Part shown: positions 49,601-61,497 of the stretch, in pieces
Numbering within the stretch: the stretch's first letter is position 1
Layout: the number at the start of each line of letters is the position of its first letter
Assembly: GCA_018857735.1 (NCBI GenBank)
Contig: JABMCL010003715.1
Span: forward strand, 87,501-151,500
DNA from: Alviniconcha marisindica
Taxonomy: Eukaryota; Mollusca; Gastropoda; Provannidae
Direction of reading: 5' to 3'
Length of the DNA stretch: 64,000 nt
The notes under the pieces: model-generated
The model's input: only the letters and a program-made list of their open reading frames with translations
Told to the model about the DNA's origin: nothing
Databases searched by the model: none
Made by a program: the position numbers and the translations under genes

Positions 49601-52600
49601 TAATACACACAACCCACTGTGAGTTACCAAATAATAGAAAGGGCAACCTTCGCAACAGCTGAATACCCCCCCCCCACTGTTTTTCCAGTAATGCCTCCCA
49701 CAAAATGTTCATCTCTTTCCCTCATCCCCCTGTTCTTCCATCTCCATCACTGATGCGTGTATGTGTGTGTGTGCATGTGGCTTCATAGATTTGATGTTTA
49801 GGGATTTGTTACTGTTGCTTTGTTTATTGGTGAAAGTGCTCGTATACTGCAATGTAGGGTTTTGGTTTGTGACTGCTGTGTAGCAGTGTCTGCTGCATGC
49901 CTCACAGAATTGTTTGTCGTCATTCTGCACGCACTTAAGGCTTTAATGTAAGGTTACGTAGGTGCACTGAAATTCTCATAATTACTACTTGATCACAAGC
50001 GTTGTGGCGGTGTTTGCTACTGATCGTCCACACTGACTACAGCCGTAAATCAAGACCTTGACCTCGTGGTTCCTCCGCCATCTGTGATTTGCACGGATAA
50101 AAAAACCATGGAGTCGACTGGGTGCTAAACGTCGAGAACATTCTTACCTGCTGTTGTTCCATTTCTGCAGCCCGGTGTTCCATCGCACGCCTAGCCTGCG
50201 CCTGCTGCTGTTGCTGCTGCTGCTGATGGTGGTGGTGGTGGTGCTGTTGCTGCTGGAACTGATGTTGCTGTTGCTGCTGCTGGTGGTGCTCCCAGGCTGT
50301 GCGGGAAGCTTGCTGTGCAGCGGCTGCCCTCTCCTGCATCACAGAACGAGACCATCCTCATCCTCATCACGTTTTGCTGCTGTTGTCACTGTTTTTGGGG
50401 CATCATGAATTACTACAAACTGCCAAGTTTTGTAAGGGTGCCCACAGGGTAACCGACTTACGTCTGTAAGGGTGCCTACGGGACAGCTGACTTAGAAAAA
50501 TTGTCCAGCTCAAATCTCCAAGGATGAGGCGCCTGTGGGCACACTTACAAACATGCCCCATGAATCACTCTAGAAACTTTGAAAAAATGTCCAGTTCAAA
50601 TCTCAAGGATGATGCGCCTGTGGGCACACTTACAAACAGGCATCATGAATCACTCTAGAAACTGTTTTTAGTGCCAACAAGTTTTGGCATGGGTTCAAGA
50701 CGAAGTGAAGAAGTGTAAGCACACCTACTGACGGCACACAACTTTGCAGGGTCTACCACTCACACCCTAGCCTACTACCGACTGCTGAAAAATGGCACAC
50801 ACATAACTGCTCGTAACACATAATTAGTTGTGCGTCCGGAACAATTCGGCCACACTCAGACTTTACCACATCATTTTTGATCACTAAGAAGAAAAGAAAA
50901 CAAGAAAATTATATACCAAAGCAAACAACTGGCAGGCCTTCAAAACACACGATTCTGAAACAGAAGGAGGCCCAGGGCGCTCTTCAACAATCAACACACA
51001 AGGGAGTTAATCCGTGCTCAAAATACATAACACAAGTACAACAACAAAGACCTGAGTCGCCTAAGGCAACTCTCAACCTGGCGTGCATGTAAATGCAAGG
51101 TACATAAACTCCACCAGAGGATGTACCAAAGAACAGAGAGCAAGGGCAACCTTTGTATCAGCTGAATACTCCACCCCCACCCCCACCCTGGGGATGTACC
51201 TCTGGTGGAGTTTATGTACCTGGTATTTACACACATGCCAGGTGAAAAGTGCCCTAGGCAGCTCAAGTCTTTGTCGTAATGGTATGTATTTTGAGCACTG
51301 ATTAACTCCCTTGCATGCTGAAAGCGCACAACGTGTAAGGATTAGCGTCTCTCCAATCATGCGGCATCTACGTACCCTCTCTCGCTCCTGGCGGAGGTCC
51401 GGCATGTCCTCGCGGTAGGGGGAAGGGTGGGGGTGCTGATGGGGGTGCATGGTGGGGGAGAGGCGCATGCGTCCCTGCTCAGTGGAGTGCGGCACACCCA
51501 GCATCACCTGTCGTGGGGAGGCAGGTCCTCGCTGCTGGAGACGGAGGGAGAGAGAGAGAGAAAGAGAAAAGACAGTAAATACTGGGTCAATACGACACTG
51601 CAGCATGAAGATCAGAGTGTGCTGCAGATGCGAAGGAAGATGTGCTGTACGCTCATCTTCCGAAAACCTGCTTCCCTCAGCTGATGCTGCTTTCAGCCAA
51701 CCCCCCCCCCCCCCCCCCCCCTTCACACACACACACCACACACACACCACCTCACTGTTTCATGGCAAATGTAGTCAACAGCTCTTCCACCCCACCCCCA
51801 TTCCCCTCCACACACACACACACACACACACACACCACCCCACTGTTTCATGACAAAATGTAGTCAACAGCTCTGCCAAAGACACTGTTCAAACAAACAG
51901 TGTGAGCATCAAAGAACAGGTTACTAATCTGTCTTACCACCCTGCCTGAGCAGACAACTCGCTGTTCCCACAACTAATTACCACTGCCACTTCTTTTACA
52001 ATGCAATACAGTCTTCACTGGCACACAGTTTGTATGTATGAATGATACTGATAGCATGTATTGGTGTAGGGAGTGGTTGCACATGCTACCTTCTCACCCA
52101 GCCTTAACTGAACCTCAAGGTTTTAGTTCAGGAATGCTAAAGAAAAAGCAGCTAACACTGGAATACACAGTTTAATAACATTTGCTCTTGCAAAAAACAA
52201 ACCCAACCAACACTGGGATACAAACTTCAATAACTGTAAACATTCACAATGGCCAAAGTGCTCACACTGCACAAGGCAATCAACCTACACAGGGCTGTAT
52301 CACGACACAGTCTGGTCCAGAATACAATTCCCAAAGAAGTAGACTGAAGGTTCCAAAGCCCTCAACCCTGTGAAGAATGAAGCCACACATATACACATCT
52401 CACCTGCAAGGTCGTGGAGTCAGGCTGGTCAACCTTGACCTCCATCGGGTGAGGAGGTCGCCCCGTCCCCATGACAATGCTGGGGCGACCGTGATGGGGG
52501 TCCATAGGCATGGAGTGTGGGTGCTGCTGCTGTTGCTGATGTTGTTGCTGGGCCATGGCCCTGCCGGAGCCTGGCCAGTGGGAGGAGTGGGGGCTCGGCT

Positions 52601-55600
52601 TTTCCTCACGGCTGCTGGCCATATGGGGGGAAGCCTGCGAGCCAGGGAGGGTCAGAAACATGTCAACTCCAGTGCCGGGGTTGGAGGGATGGATGTCCTG
52701 CTAAAATGCTCACACGGTGAAAATTCCCCAGAAGTTACAAGAAAACTCTTGCAGTGCAATGCGGCAAGCAAAGTGGGTACCAGTACTATTAGCAACAACT
52801 GAGAATGGCATAAAAAGGAGAAGAGAAAAACATCTGCTGCTCAAAATTTGATGATCTAAGTCTCAGTTCTTGGTTCTGTGTTACAGGTCAATCAATTCTA
52901 TGCGCTAAGTCTCAGTTCTTGGTTCTGTGTTGCAGGTCAATCAATACTAGGCTCTAAGTCTCAGTTCTAGGTTCTACGCATTGCATCACAGGTCAGTCAA
53001 TTCTGGGCTCTAAGTCTCGGTTCTAGGTTGTAAACTCCAGGTCACAGGTCAAAACAATCCTAGGTTCCAGGTGTCAGTCGGTTTCGGTTCTAAGTTCCGT
53101 GTCACAGGTCAAAACAGTTCACGCTGTTAGTCTCAGTTCTTGGTTCTAAGTTCCGGGTCACAGGTCAAACAGTCCTTTCTGTGTCACAAGTCAAAACAAT
53201 CCTCTCTGTGTCACAGGTCAAAACAATCCTCTCTGTGTCAGAGGTCAAAACAATCCTCTCTGTGTCACAGGTCAAAACAAGCCTCTCTGTGTCACAGGTC
53301 AAAACAATCCCTCTGTGTCACAGGTCAAAACAATCCTCTCTGTGTCACAGGTCAAAACAATCCTCTCTGTGTCAGAGGTCAAAACAATCCTCTCTGTGTC
53401 ACAGGTCAAAACAATCCTCTCTGTGTCACAGGTCAAAACAATCCTATCTGTGTCAGAGGTCAAAACAATCCTAGGTTCCAAGCCTTTCTGAACTCTGTCA
53501 CAGGCCAAACACTTCCAGACAAAACAACTGACCTAAAATACTTAAGTGAATCTGCAACATTAACAACAAGAAAAATAAAAACAACAACAACAAATGGTAT
53601 TGGGTGAAGGTGTAAAATTTGTTCCGACAATGAAGAGACGCCCATGCCGCACAGGTGTTTCGTGGAGACTCCACCTACCTTGCCGTGCAGGTGCTCGGCA
53701 CCCATCCCAGGTGGGGGTCGGCCCTGAGCCATGTGAGGGTGGAGCATCTGACCCCCTGACCCCACCATGGCACTGGGGTGGGGCATCCGAGGGTCCATAC
53801 CTCGCGGTGCCGGCCCTGGTGGCATTTCCCTTCCTCTGGGGGACAGCTCCTCACGCTCCGCCTCCTGGCAAACCCAAAAGGACAGCAGTGAGTCAATGAA
53901 AGCGTTGTGCTCGCGCTGTGGACGGATATACTGAGATGCATGACTGGTTTCAAAGGGCCAGTCAACCATGTGTGTGCATGTTCTACACTGGGAAGGGAGT
54001 GGGGTGTTTGCTAGCACAGCTCTAGTAGCAGAGACGGCCGTGCATCTGACCGGTCACAGTGATTATCTGACCAGTCACAGTGATTATCTGACCAGTTACT
54101 GTGATTATCTGACTGGTCACAGTGATTATCTGACTGGTCACAGTGATTATCTGACCAGTTACAGTAATTATCTGACCAGTCACAGTGATTATCTACAGCA
54201 ATTATCTGACCAGTCACAGTGATTATCTGACCGGTCACTGTGATTATCTGACCGGTTACAGTGATTATCTGACCAGTTACTGTGATTATCTGACCGGTTA
54301 CTGTGATTATTTGACCAGTTAGGGATTATCTGACCGGTTGCTGTGATTATCTGACCAGTTACAGTGATTATCTGACCGGTTACAGTGATTATCTGACCGG
54401 TTGCTGTGATTATCTGACTGGTTCCTGTGATTATCTGACCAGTTAGGGATTATCTGACTGGTTGCTGTGATTATCTGACTAGTTACAGTGATCATCTGAC
54501 CGGGTACAGTGATTATCTGACCGGGTACTGTGATTATCTGACCGGTTACAGTGATTATCTGACCAGTTACAGTGATTATCTGACCAGTTACAGTGATTAT
54601 CTGACAGGTTACAGTGATTATCTGACCAGTTACAGTAATTATCTGACAGGTTACAGTGATTATCTGACCGGTAACTGTGATTACCTGACCGGTTACACTT
54701 ACTGTAATTGTCTGACCGGTTACTGTGATTATCTGACCAGTTTCAGTGAATATCTGACCGGTTTCCATGAACCACTTTCAACACCTTACAGGTGTCACAC
54801 TGGTTTGAAAAAATGTCTAGCGCGATCGTGATTACTGACCTTGCGGCGCGGCATCTGCTGGGCAGTGAGGAAGTCGTTCATGAGGGTGGCCCTGGAGCTG
54901 GTCAGCTGGTGGTCACTGGAGTAGCTGCTGCTGGGATAAGGCGAGTAGTACGCAGAGCCCCCTGGGCCCCCGGGGGCGCCACTCTGAGAGGGGTGGGAGG
55001 AGCCACCTTTCTCCACCCCGCTAGGGGCCTGCCGCTCGTAGTAGGACCCTGAGGGGTGGCTGTACCCGCCTTCGTAAACCATGTGACCGCTTCGACCTGG
55101 AGAAGGATGAGAGACTGTGAGGAAAAACGTGCAGGTTGTGTGTTGCATGGGGAAGGGGGGGGGGCACAGTTTTCACAGCATGAACAGTGGTGAATGAAAA
55201 CAAAACAAAGCTGTGCTAGTGGAACAGTTGATGCATGTGCTGTGCAGAAGAAAAAGAAAAAAGAAAATAAAGTCAAGCACAAGCCAGCAACCCCCCCCCC
55301 CCCTCCCCCCCACTAACATCCTACCCACCACCCCCAAAAACACACCCACCCCTGTGTCACTGGCTGTCAAAGTATCAAGGAAATCAGAAATTCATCAAGG
55401 CTGACTGGAACTCCTGACACATGTATCCAGAAGATGAAACGGTAAACACAGGCCTACATTCCCCTTTCTCATACTAGCCCCAGCTCCCCAAACCAGTGAC
55501 ATTTGCTAAGTATCCACAGGAAATCAGAAAAAAATCCACCAGGACCACCTACCTTGGTAGGAAGGGTCCAAGACCATGCGCCCCCCTCCTTCCCCAGGGC

Positions 55601-57961
55601 CCCCGCGGCCCTGCATGGGCGTTCCCTTGGTGATGGAGCCTTCCATTCGGGCCGACTGGGGGGCGGAGGTGGGCGGGGTGTTGGCGGACTGGTGCGGGAG
55701 GGCCTCCATGCGCCGCGCCATGGCGCTCGGGTGGCTGGCCGGGGGGATGACCTGCGGGTGCGACACGGGCGTGCCGTGAGTGATGGAGCCCGGCGGTACC
55801 ATCATGTGACCGTGCTGCCCCATGGCAGCAGCGGAGGCGGCAGCAGCGGCCGCGGCGGAGGAGGAGGAGGAGGAAGAAGGCGGAGAGCGGGACATTTTCG
55901 GCGGCGTCTTGGGCGCCCCGCTGGTGATGAGAGGGGGCGGGGGCGGGATCCTGGCGGCGGGGGAGTGGCGGGCCGCAGGGTCCATGCCGGCGAAGGGGGA
56001 GTTGCTCGGGGGCACGCCCCCGCCTCCCCTGGGGTCTCCCTGGTACATGCTGGGCGACTTGTTGCGGCTGTCCGGGCGGCGGGGGTTCTTCATGGACAGC
56101 GCCTCGGGCTGGGCCACCGAGCTGGAGGAGTGGTGGCAGTGGGCTGGTGGCGGGGCGGCCATCGGGCGGTGCAACGCGCCCCCCTCGGGGCCACCCCGGG
56201 CGTACATGTCGTAGGTGCGAGAGCGGTGGGGGTCGAAGTCATGGGGGTTGCCTTTGTAGCCGTGAACGCCTTTGTCGATCAGGTCGGGCTGTCGACGTGA
56301 CAAGTCCTGAAAGCAAATATGAAACACCACTGTGAAATGGCGGTGGCGAGTCTGATATTGAGTGCTGCACGATGGCTACCCGACAACCCCAGGGTAATAA
56401 ACAGTGACTGCTGTAAACTTTTCTCAACAGGACAAACAGAAAAAAAACGCTTTGGAAAATGTTGAGAGATGACAGGGACTGTCCTGAATGCTGCGACTGT
56501 GCTTTGTGTATTCACACAGCAGCTCAATGGTAGTTCATGCTCCACTGTGAACTGCAACTCTCCAGCTGAGTGTTACATTTGCTGTGTGGTATGCCTTACT
56601 TTCACGGTAACCTGCCTGTACCTCATGCTCCAATGTGAAGACACACTGTGCCGTGCGTATCTGTACTGTGGACAGCAACTCAGTGCTAGCTCATACTCCA
56701 AAGTAAAACTACAACTCTCCAGTGAGTGTTACTTTTGCCGTGTGGTGCACGTTATCTTTACAGTTACAGTATCTCCCCTGTACCTCACACTCCAATGAAC
56801 TAAACTAAACTCCCTGTGCCTCACACTTCAATGAACTATAACTTTCCTGTGCCTCACATTCCAACGAACTACCACTAAACTCCCTGTGCCTCACACTCCA
56901 ACAAACTACAACAAAACTCCCTGTACCTCACACTCCAACAAACTATAACTTTCCTGTGCCTCACACTCCAACAAACTACAACAAAACTCCCTGTACTTCA
57001 CACTCCAACAAACTATAACTTTCCTGTGCCTCACACTCCAATGAACTACCACTAAACTCCCTGTGCCTCACATTCTAACAAACTACACCTAAACTCCCTG
57101 TGCCTCACATTCCAATGAACTACACCTAAACTCCCTGTGCCTCACATTCCAACGAACTACAACTAAACTCCCTGTACCTCACACTCCAACGCACTATAAC
57201 TTTCCTGTGCCTCGCACTCCAATGAACTACAGCCACACTCTGTGTGTGTCACCTTTGCAGTGAACTGCATGTTACCTTTGCAGTGCACTGCACGTTACCT
57301 TTGCAGTACACTGCATAGCAGCATGTTACCTTTGCAGACTGCACATTACCTTTGCAGCAACTCACCTGTACTTCATACTCCCTCCCAGGCAGCCCCCGGG
57401 GGTCTCGCCCCTCCCTCATGTCGTGCAGGTCGCGGGGGTCCCTGGGATCCCCGGAGCGAGGGCGGGAAAAGGGAAGGCCGGCCCGAGGGTCGGTCATGGG
57501 CTCGTGGCGGTCCTTGCGTAGGTCCTGCGGTCCCCCTGGGGTGGGTCCTCCCGGCATCATGGGGTGACGCTGCATCGGGTGCTCTCCAGGACCTAAGAGA
57601 CAGAGAGAGAGAGAGAGCACTGAAATGGGAGAAATATATCTGTGTGTGTGTTGGGGGGAGGAGGGGGGCTAAGTGGGTATTTTTCCATCATCGTTTATTT
57701 ATTTTAGGGAAAGCTGAGGTGAGACCCTAAAACTCGTGAACGAAAGAGAGGGGATGGGCGTAGGAGACGGAAGGACAAGGGAGAGGGAAGAAGAGAGAGA
57801 GCGGAGAGACAGACACAGACAGAGACAGACACAGAGAGAGGGTGAGAGAGAATGTATGTGTGTGAAAGAGAGAGAGAGAGGAGAGACAGACAGACAGACA
57901 GACAGAGAGAGAGAGAGACCCAGACACAGAGGGAGAGAGAGAATGTGTATGTGTGTGTGAA

Positions 57962-58025
<64 letters not shown>

Positions 58026-60868
58026 TCAAACTTGAAAATGTTATTTTACAAGGAGAGGGAGCGAGAGGGAGAGAGAGAGACACACACACACACAGACAGA
58101 GAGAGAATAATAAGACTAATATACTCACGAAGGGAGTGCTGAGGTGAGACCCTGAAACTCATGAATTAGAGAGAGAGAGATGGGATGGGAGGGGCAGCGG
58201 GCGAGACAGAAGGATATGGGGAGAGGAAGAGACAGAGAGAGTGAAAGCGAGAGAGAAAGACTAACAGGACCAATACACTCACGAGGTCTCTCTTGTTCCA
58301 TGTTTGGGGGCTGGTTGAGGTTGCGCTCAATGGCGGAGTGAATGAGGTCACGGACGCAGGACGGAGGCTTGGCGCCTTTCTTGTCCCCCTCCAGCATGCT
58401 CTGGTGGGGCGACATGGTGCGACGTCCGCTGTCCGAGTGAGTGGAGTGGGCACTGGTGGGCGGGAAGAAAAACAGTGCAAAACAGGTCAACCATGTCACA
58501 ATACCCTGGAACAAGTACATGCATGCAGTGAAGTGCAACACATGGTGGCTTAGACAGCGCGACACCACCATCTGCTTCCTCCCACTCTACATGGTGTAAG
58601 GGGTTGGGGGAAGACACTTCACCTGTGTTGAAAAAAGCACGGCTGTCTCGTCAGTAAGAGATGGCTGTCCTTTTTTTCAACGCGTGCACGCTACGTTTCG
58701 AGCTCCTTTGGCTCAAATCAATTCCAGGTGGTTTCTAGGCACTGAGGAAAGTCCATACGCACTCAGCTCCCATCTCTCAAAGGGATAAAATTTTGATTAA
58801 CCCCTCCAACCTGCCAGACACAAATTCTGACCATGACGTCCTTTCTTCTACCCACCCCCCCTTCCCATTTTCACATCTCACAAATGCTAACAAAACATCA
58901 GTGTTGAAATTCAATGTCACACAGTCCTGAAACAGAAATTCTATCAAATACAAAACCACAAAAACAAAAACTATGCAAGCTTCATCACCTTGCAAGGCAA
59001 AATACCCCTCATTGTTCGCTTAGATATCACAAGTCACTGTTATTGTCAGCATACTATACATTACACGCCCAAGGCGTTCACACTTGGTTGGTGGTTATTA
59101 GCAATCGTACATCAACATACCTAGTTTGGTTGCAAAAATGTCAGTAGTACAGAAAGCATACGACTGACAGTCTATGAAGTTTTGAACCACAGACCAAGTG
59201 ATTCCAGTATACCCCCCAGCCCTATCACAGGGGCACGCATGCATGTGTTGAAACCCCATGGAAGTTTTGAACCACAGACCAAGTGATTCCAGTATACCCC
59301 CCACTCTGTTACAAGGGGTATATACCCCATGGACCTACCTGGGGGGCCTGGGTGAGAGGCGTGTGGGGTCTGGCCCCATGCCGGGCAGCAGCTGACCAGG
59401 GGGGTATCCCATCATCCCCATGGGGGGCCCCACCCCCTGGCCTTGCACTCCAGGGGGCAGGTCACGCATGTGCGGCATCTCGCGAATCACCGGAACCTCC
59501 CCACGACTGGATGGTCGACCGCCTGCAACGGGATTTCACACGGTCATCGTCTGAATGGGCATGTCCGAGTGCTGTCATACATAACTTGATATTTTACGCC
59601 CAATCAACCAGTACTGTTATATCAGGGCGATGTTGTACTGATGCTTGTTTGTTAGACTGAATTTATGACCGTTTCTGTGTACTTACGATAACGTTCAATG
59701 CCACAAGTGTGTAATTCTTTTATGAAAGGGTATAGTGTAACAAATGCACTACAGTTATCATTATTACTTAATTTCATGGTTGAAGATGTTGACGGCGATG
59801 ATGATTTTGCAAAGCACAGCTGTATTATACAAGTCTGCACAGAAGCACAAGTCACCACTGATTTCAAACGATGCACTGTCAGCAGAGCTTATGCACCTGG
59901 TCTCTGCTCGTGTGTCAGGTAAGAGTTAATTACCAAAGGTGATTTAAGTCTTTGCTGTGGTGTTTGCCTGACACCTTTCCAGTGCTCACCGAGCACATGT
60001 TGATTCTGCTGATGCCAAAGGCAAAGCAAAATGTGTCCAATCCAACAATCAAAATGTGTCCAATCCAACAATCAAAATGTGTCCAATCCAACAATCAATC
60101 CACCATTCACTCACCTCCGGGCACAGGGCTGGCGCTGATCGACGTCATGGATGATATCGAGGAAGGAGGCCGGAACGCCGGCTGACCTTGAACTCTGGGG
60201 TCAGCGATGAGGTCAGGGCGACCGAGCGGTGGTCCCTGCATGTGGCGGGCGCTGGGCGAGGGTCCGCGGCTCATGGACAGGCCGGGGGGCACCCCAGAGT
60301 ACAGGCCTCCACTTCCCACGCTGACCGACACGGGCCCACTGCACAGAGAATAAGGACCAGACCTGTTGGCTGCTGTTTCTCTCCTGTCTGTTGTGTTCAG
60401 AGCGGCATTCAAGACAAGAGAGACCTTTGTCCGTTTCACTGGAAGGTTTTCTTTCTCGTGCATGCGGTACCATTTGTTCCGTTATTCTTTTTCTTTTTTT
60501 TCTTCCTTCCCTTCTTTAAAACTTTCAAAAGTTCCCTAGGAATCCAAGAAGGGTAAGCAAAAGACAAACGTGTGAATGCACACGAGCACATGCAAACTCT
60601 CTCACTCCCTTTCTCTCTCATAGGCATACCCAACCTACACACACACACACAAACTATCTCTCCTGCTCATACACCTCCCCCACCCCAAACTCTTGCTCAT
60701 ACATCCCCCCCCCCACACACACACACACACACAGACACATGTGCACCACACGCACAGTTTCTGCACTTCTCTACTCATTCTTCACACCTTTCTTTCAACG
60801 ATCCTGCACAGCTCTTAACCAAACACTGAGGATAAAGGTGCCCCCAAAATAAACAATAAACCGCTGGT

Positions 60869-60933
<65 letters not shown>

Positions 60934-61417
60934 AACATGCCCATGATCAAGCCTCACCTGGAGCTGGAAACTGGAGGGGCAGAGGAGTCCATGTGCGAGG
61001 GAGCAGCGGCAATCACAGTGGCAGCAGTGGTGGTGGTGGTGGTGGTGATGGTGGATGCCGCAGTGGCTGAGGAGCCCGGTGGACCCTCATCAGCGCTCAT
61101 GGTGGCGGAGCTGTCGTTGTCGATGCTGCGCAGACTGCCCTGCGAGGCGGAGAGCGGCTTGTTGGAGGCTAGCGAGGCGGATGGAGGGAGGCCTGAGGCT
61201 CCCGGGGTGGTGTTGTCCGCCTCCCTGTCACGCACCGCCAGGGAGCTCTGGGGCATCTCTCCTTGTTGAGCATCTGCCGAAAGATGGTCTGTCAGTTAAG
61301 CTACTGGATTTTAACGTTCTGTCAATTGCGCAGGGTGCCCTCAAAGCAAGTCAAGCATTTAAAACTGTTCTCCGTGAGAGACACACCGCCACCACCCTAC
61401 GGCAACACCCCATCCCG

Positions 61418-61497
<80 letters not shown>

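Noticed and set aside
53160..53475. CRISPR-like array
   Set aside because: 27-bp units are contiguous with no unique spacers, and the context is a eukaryotic intron.
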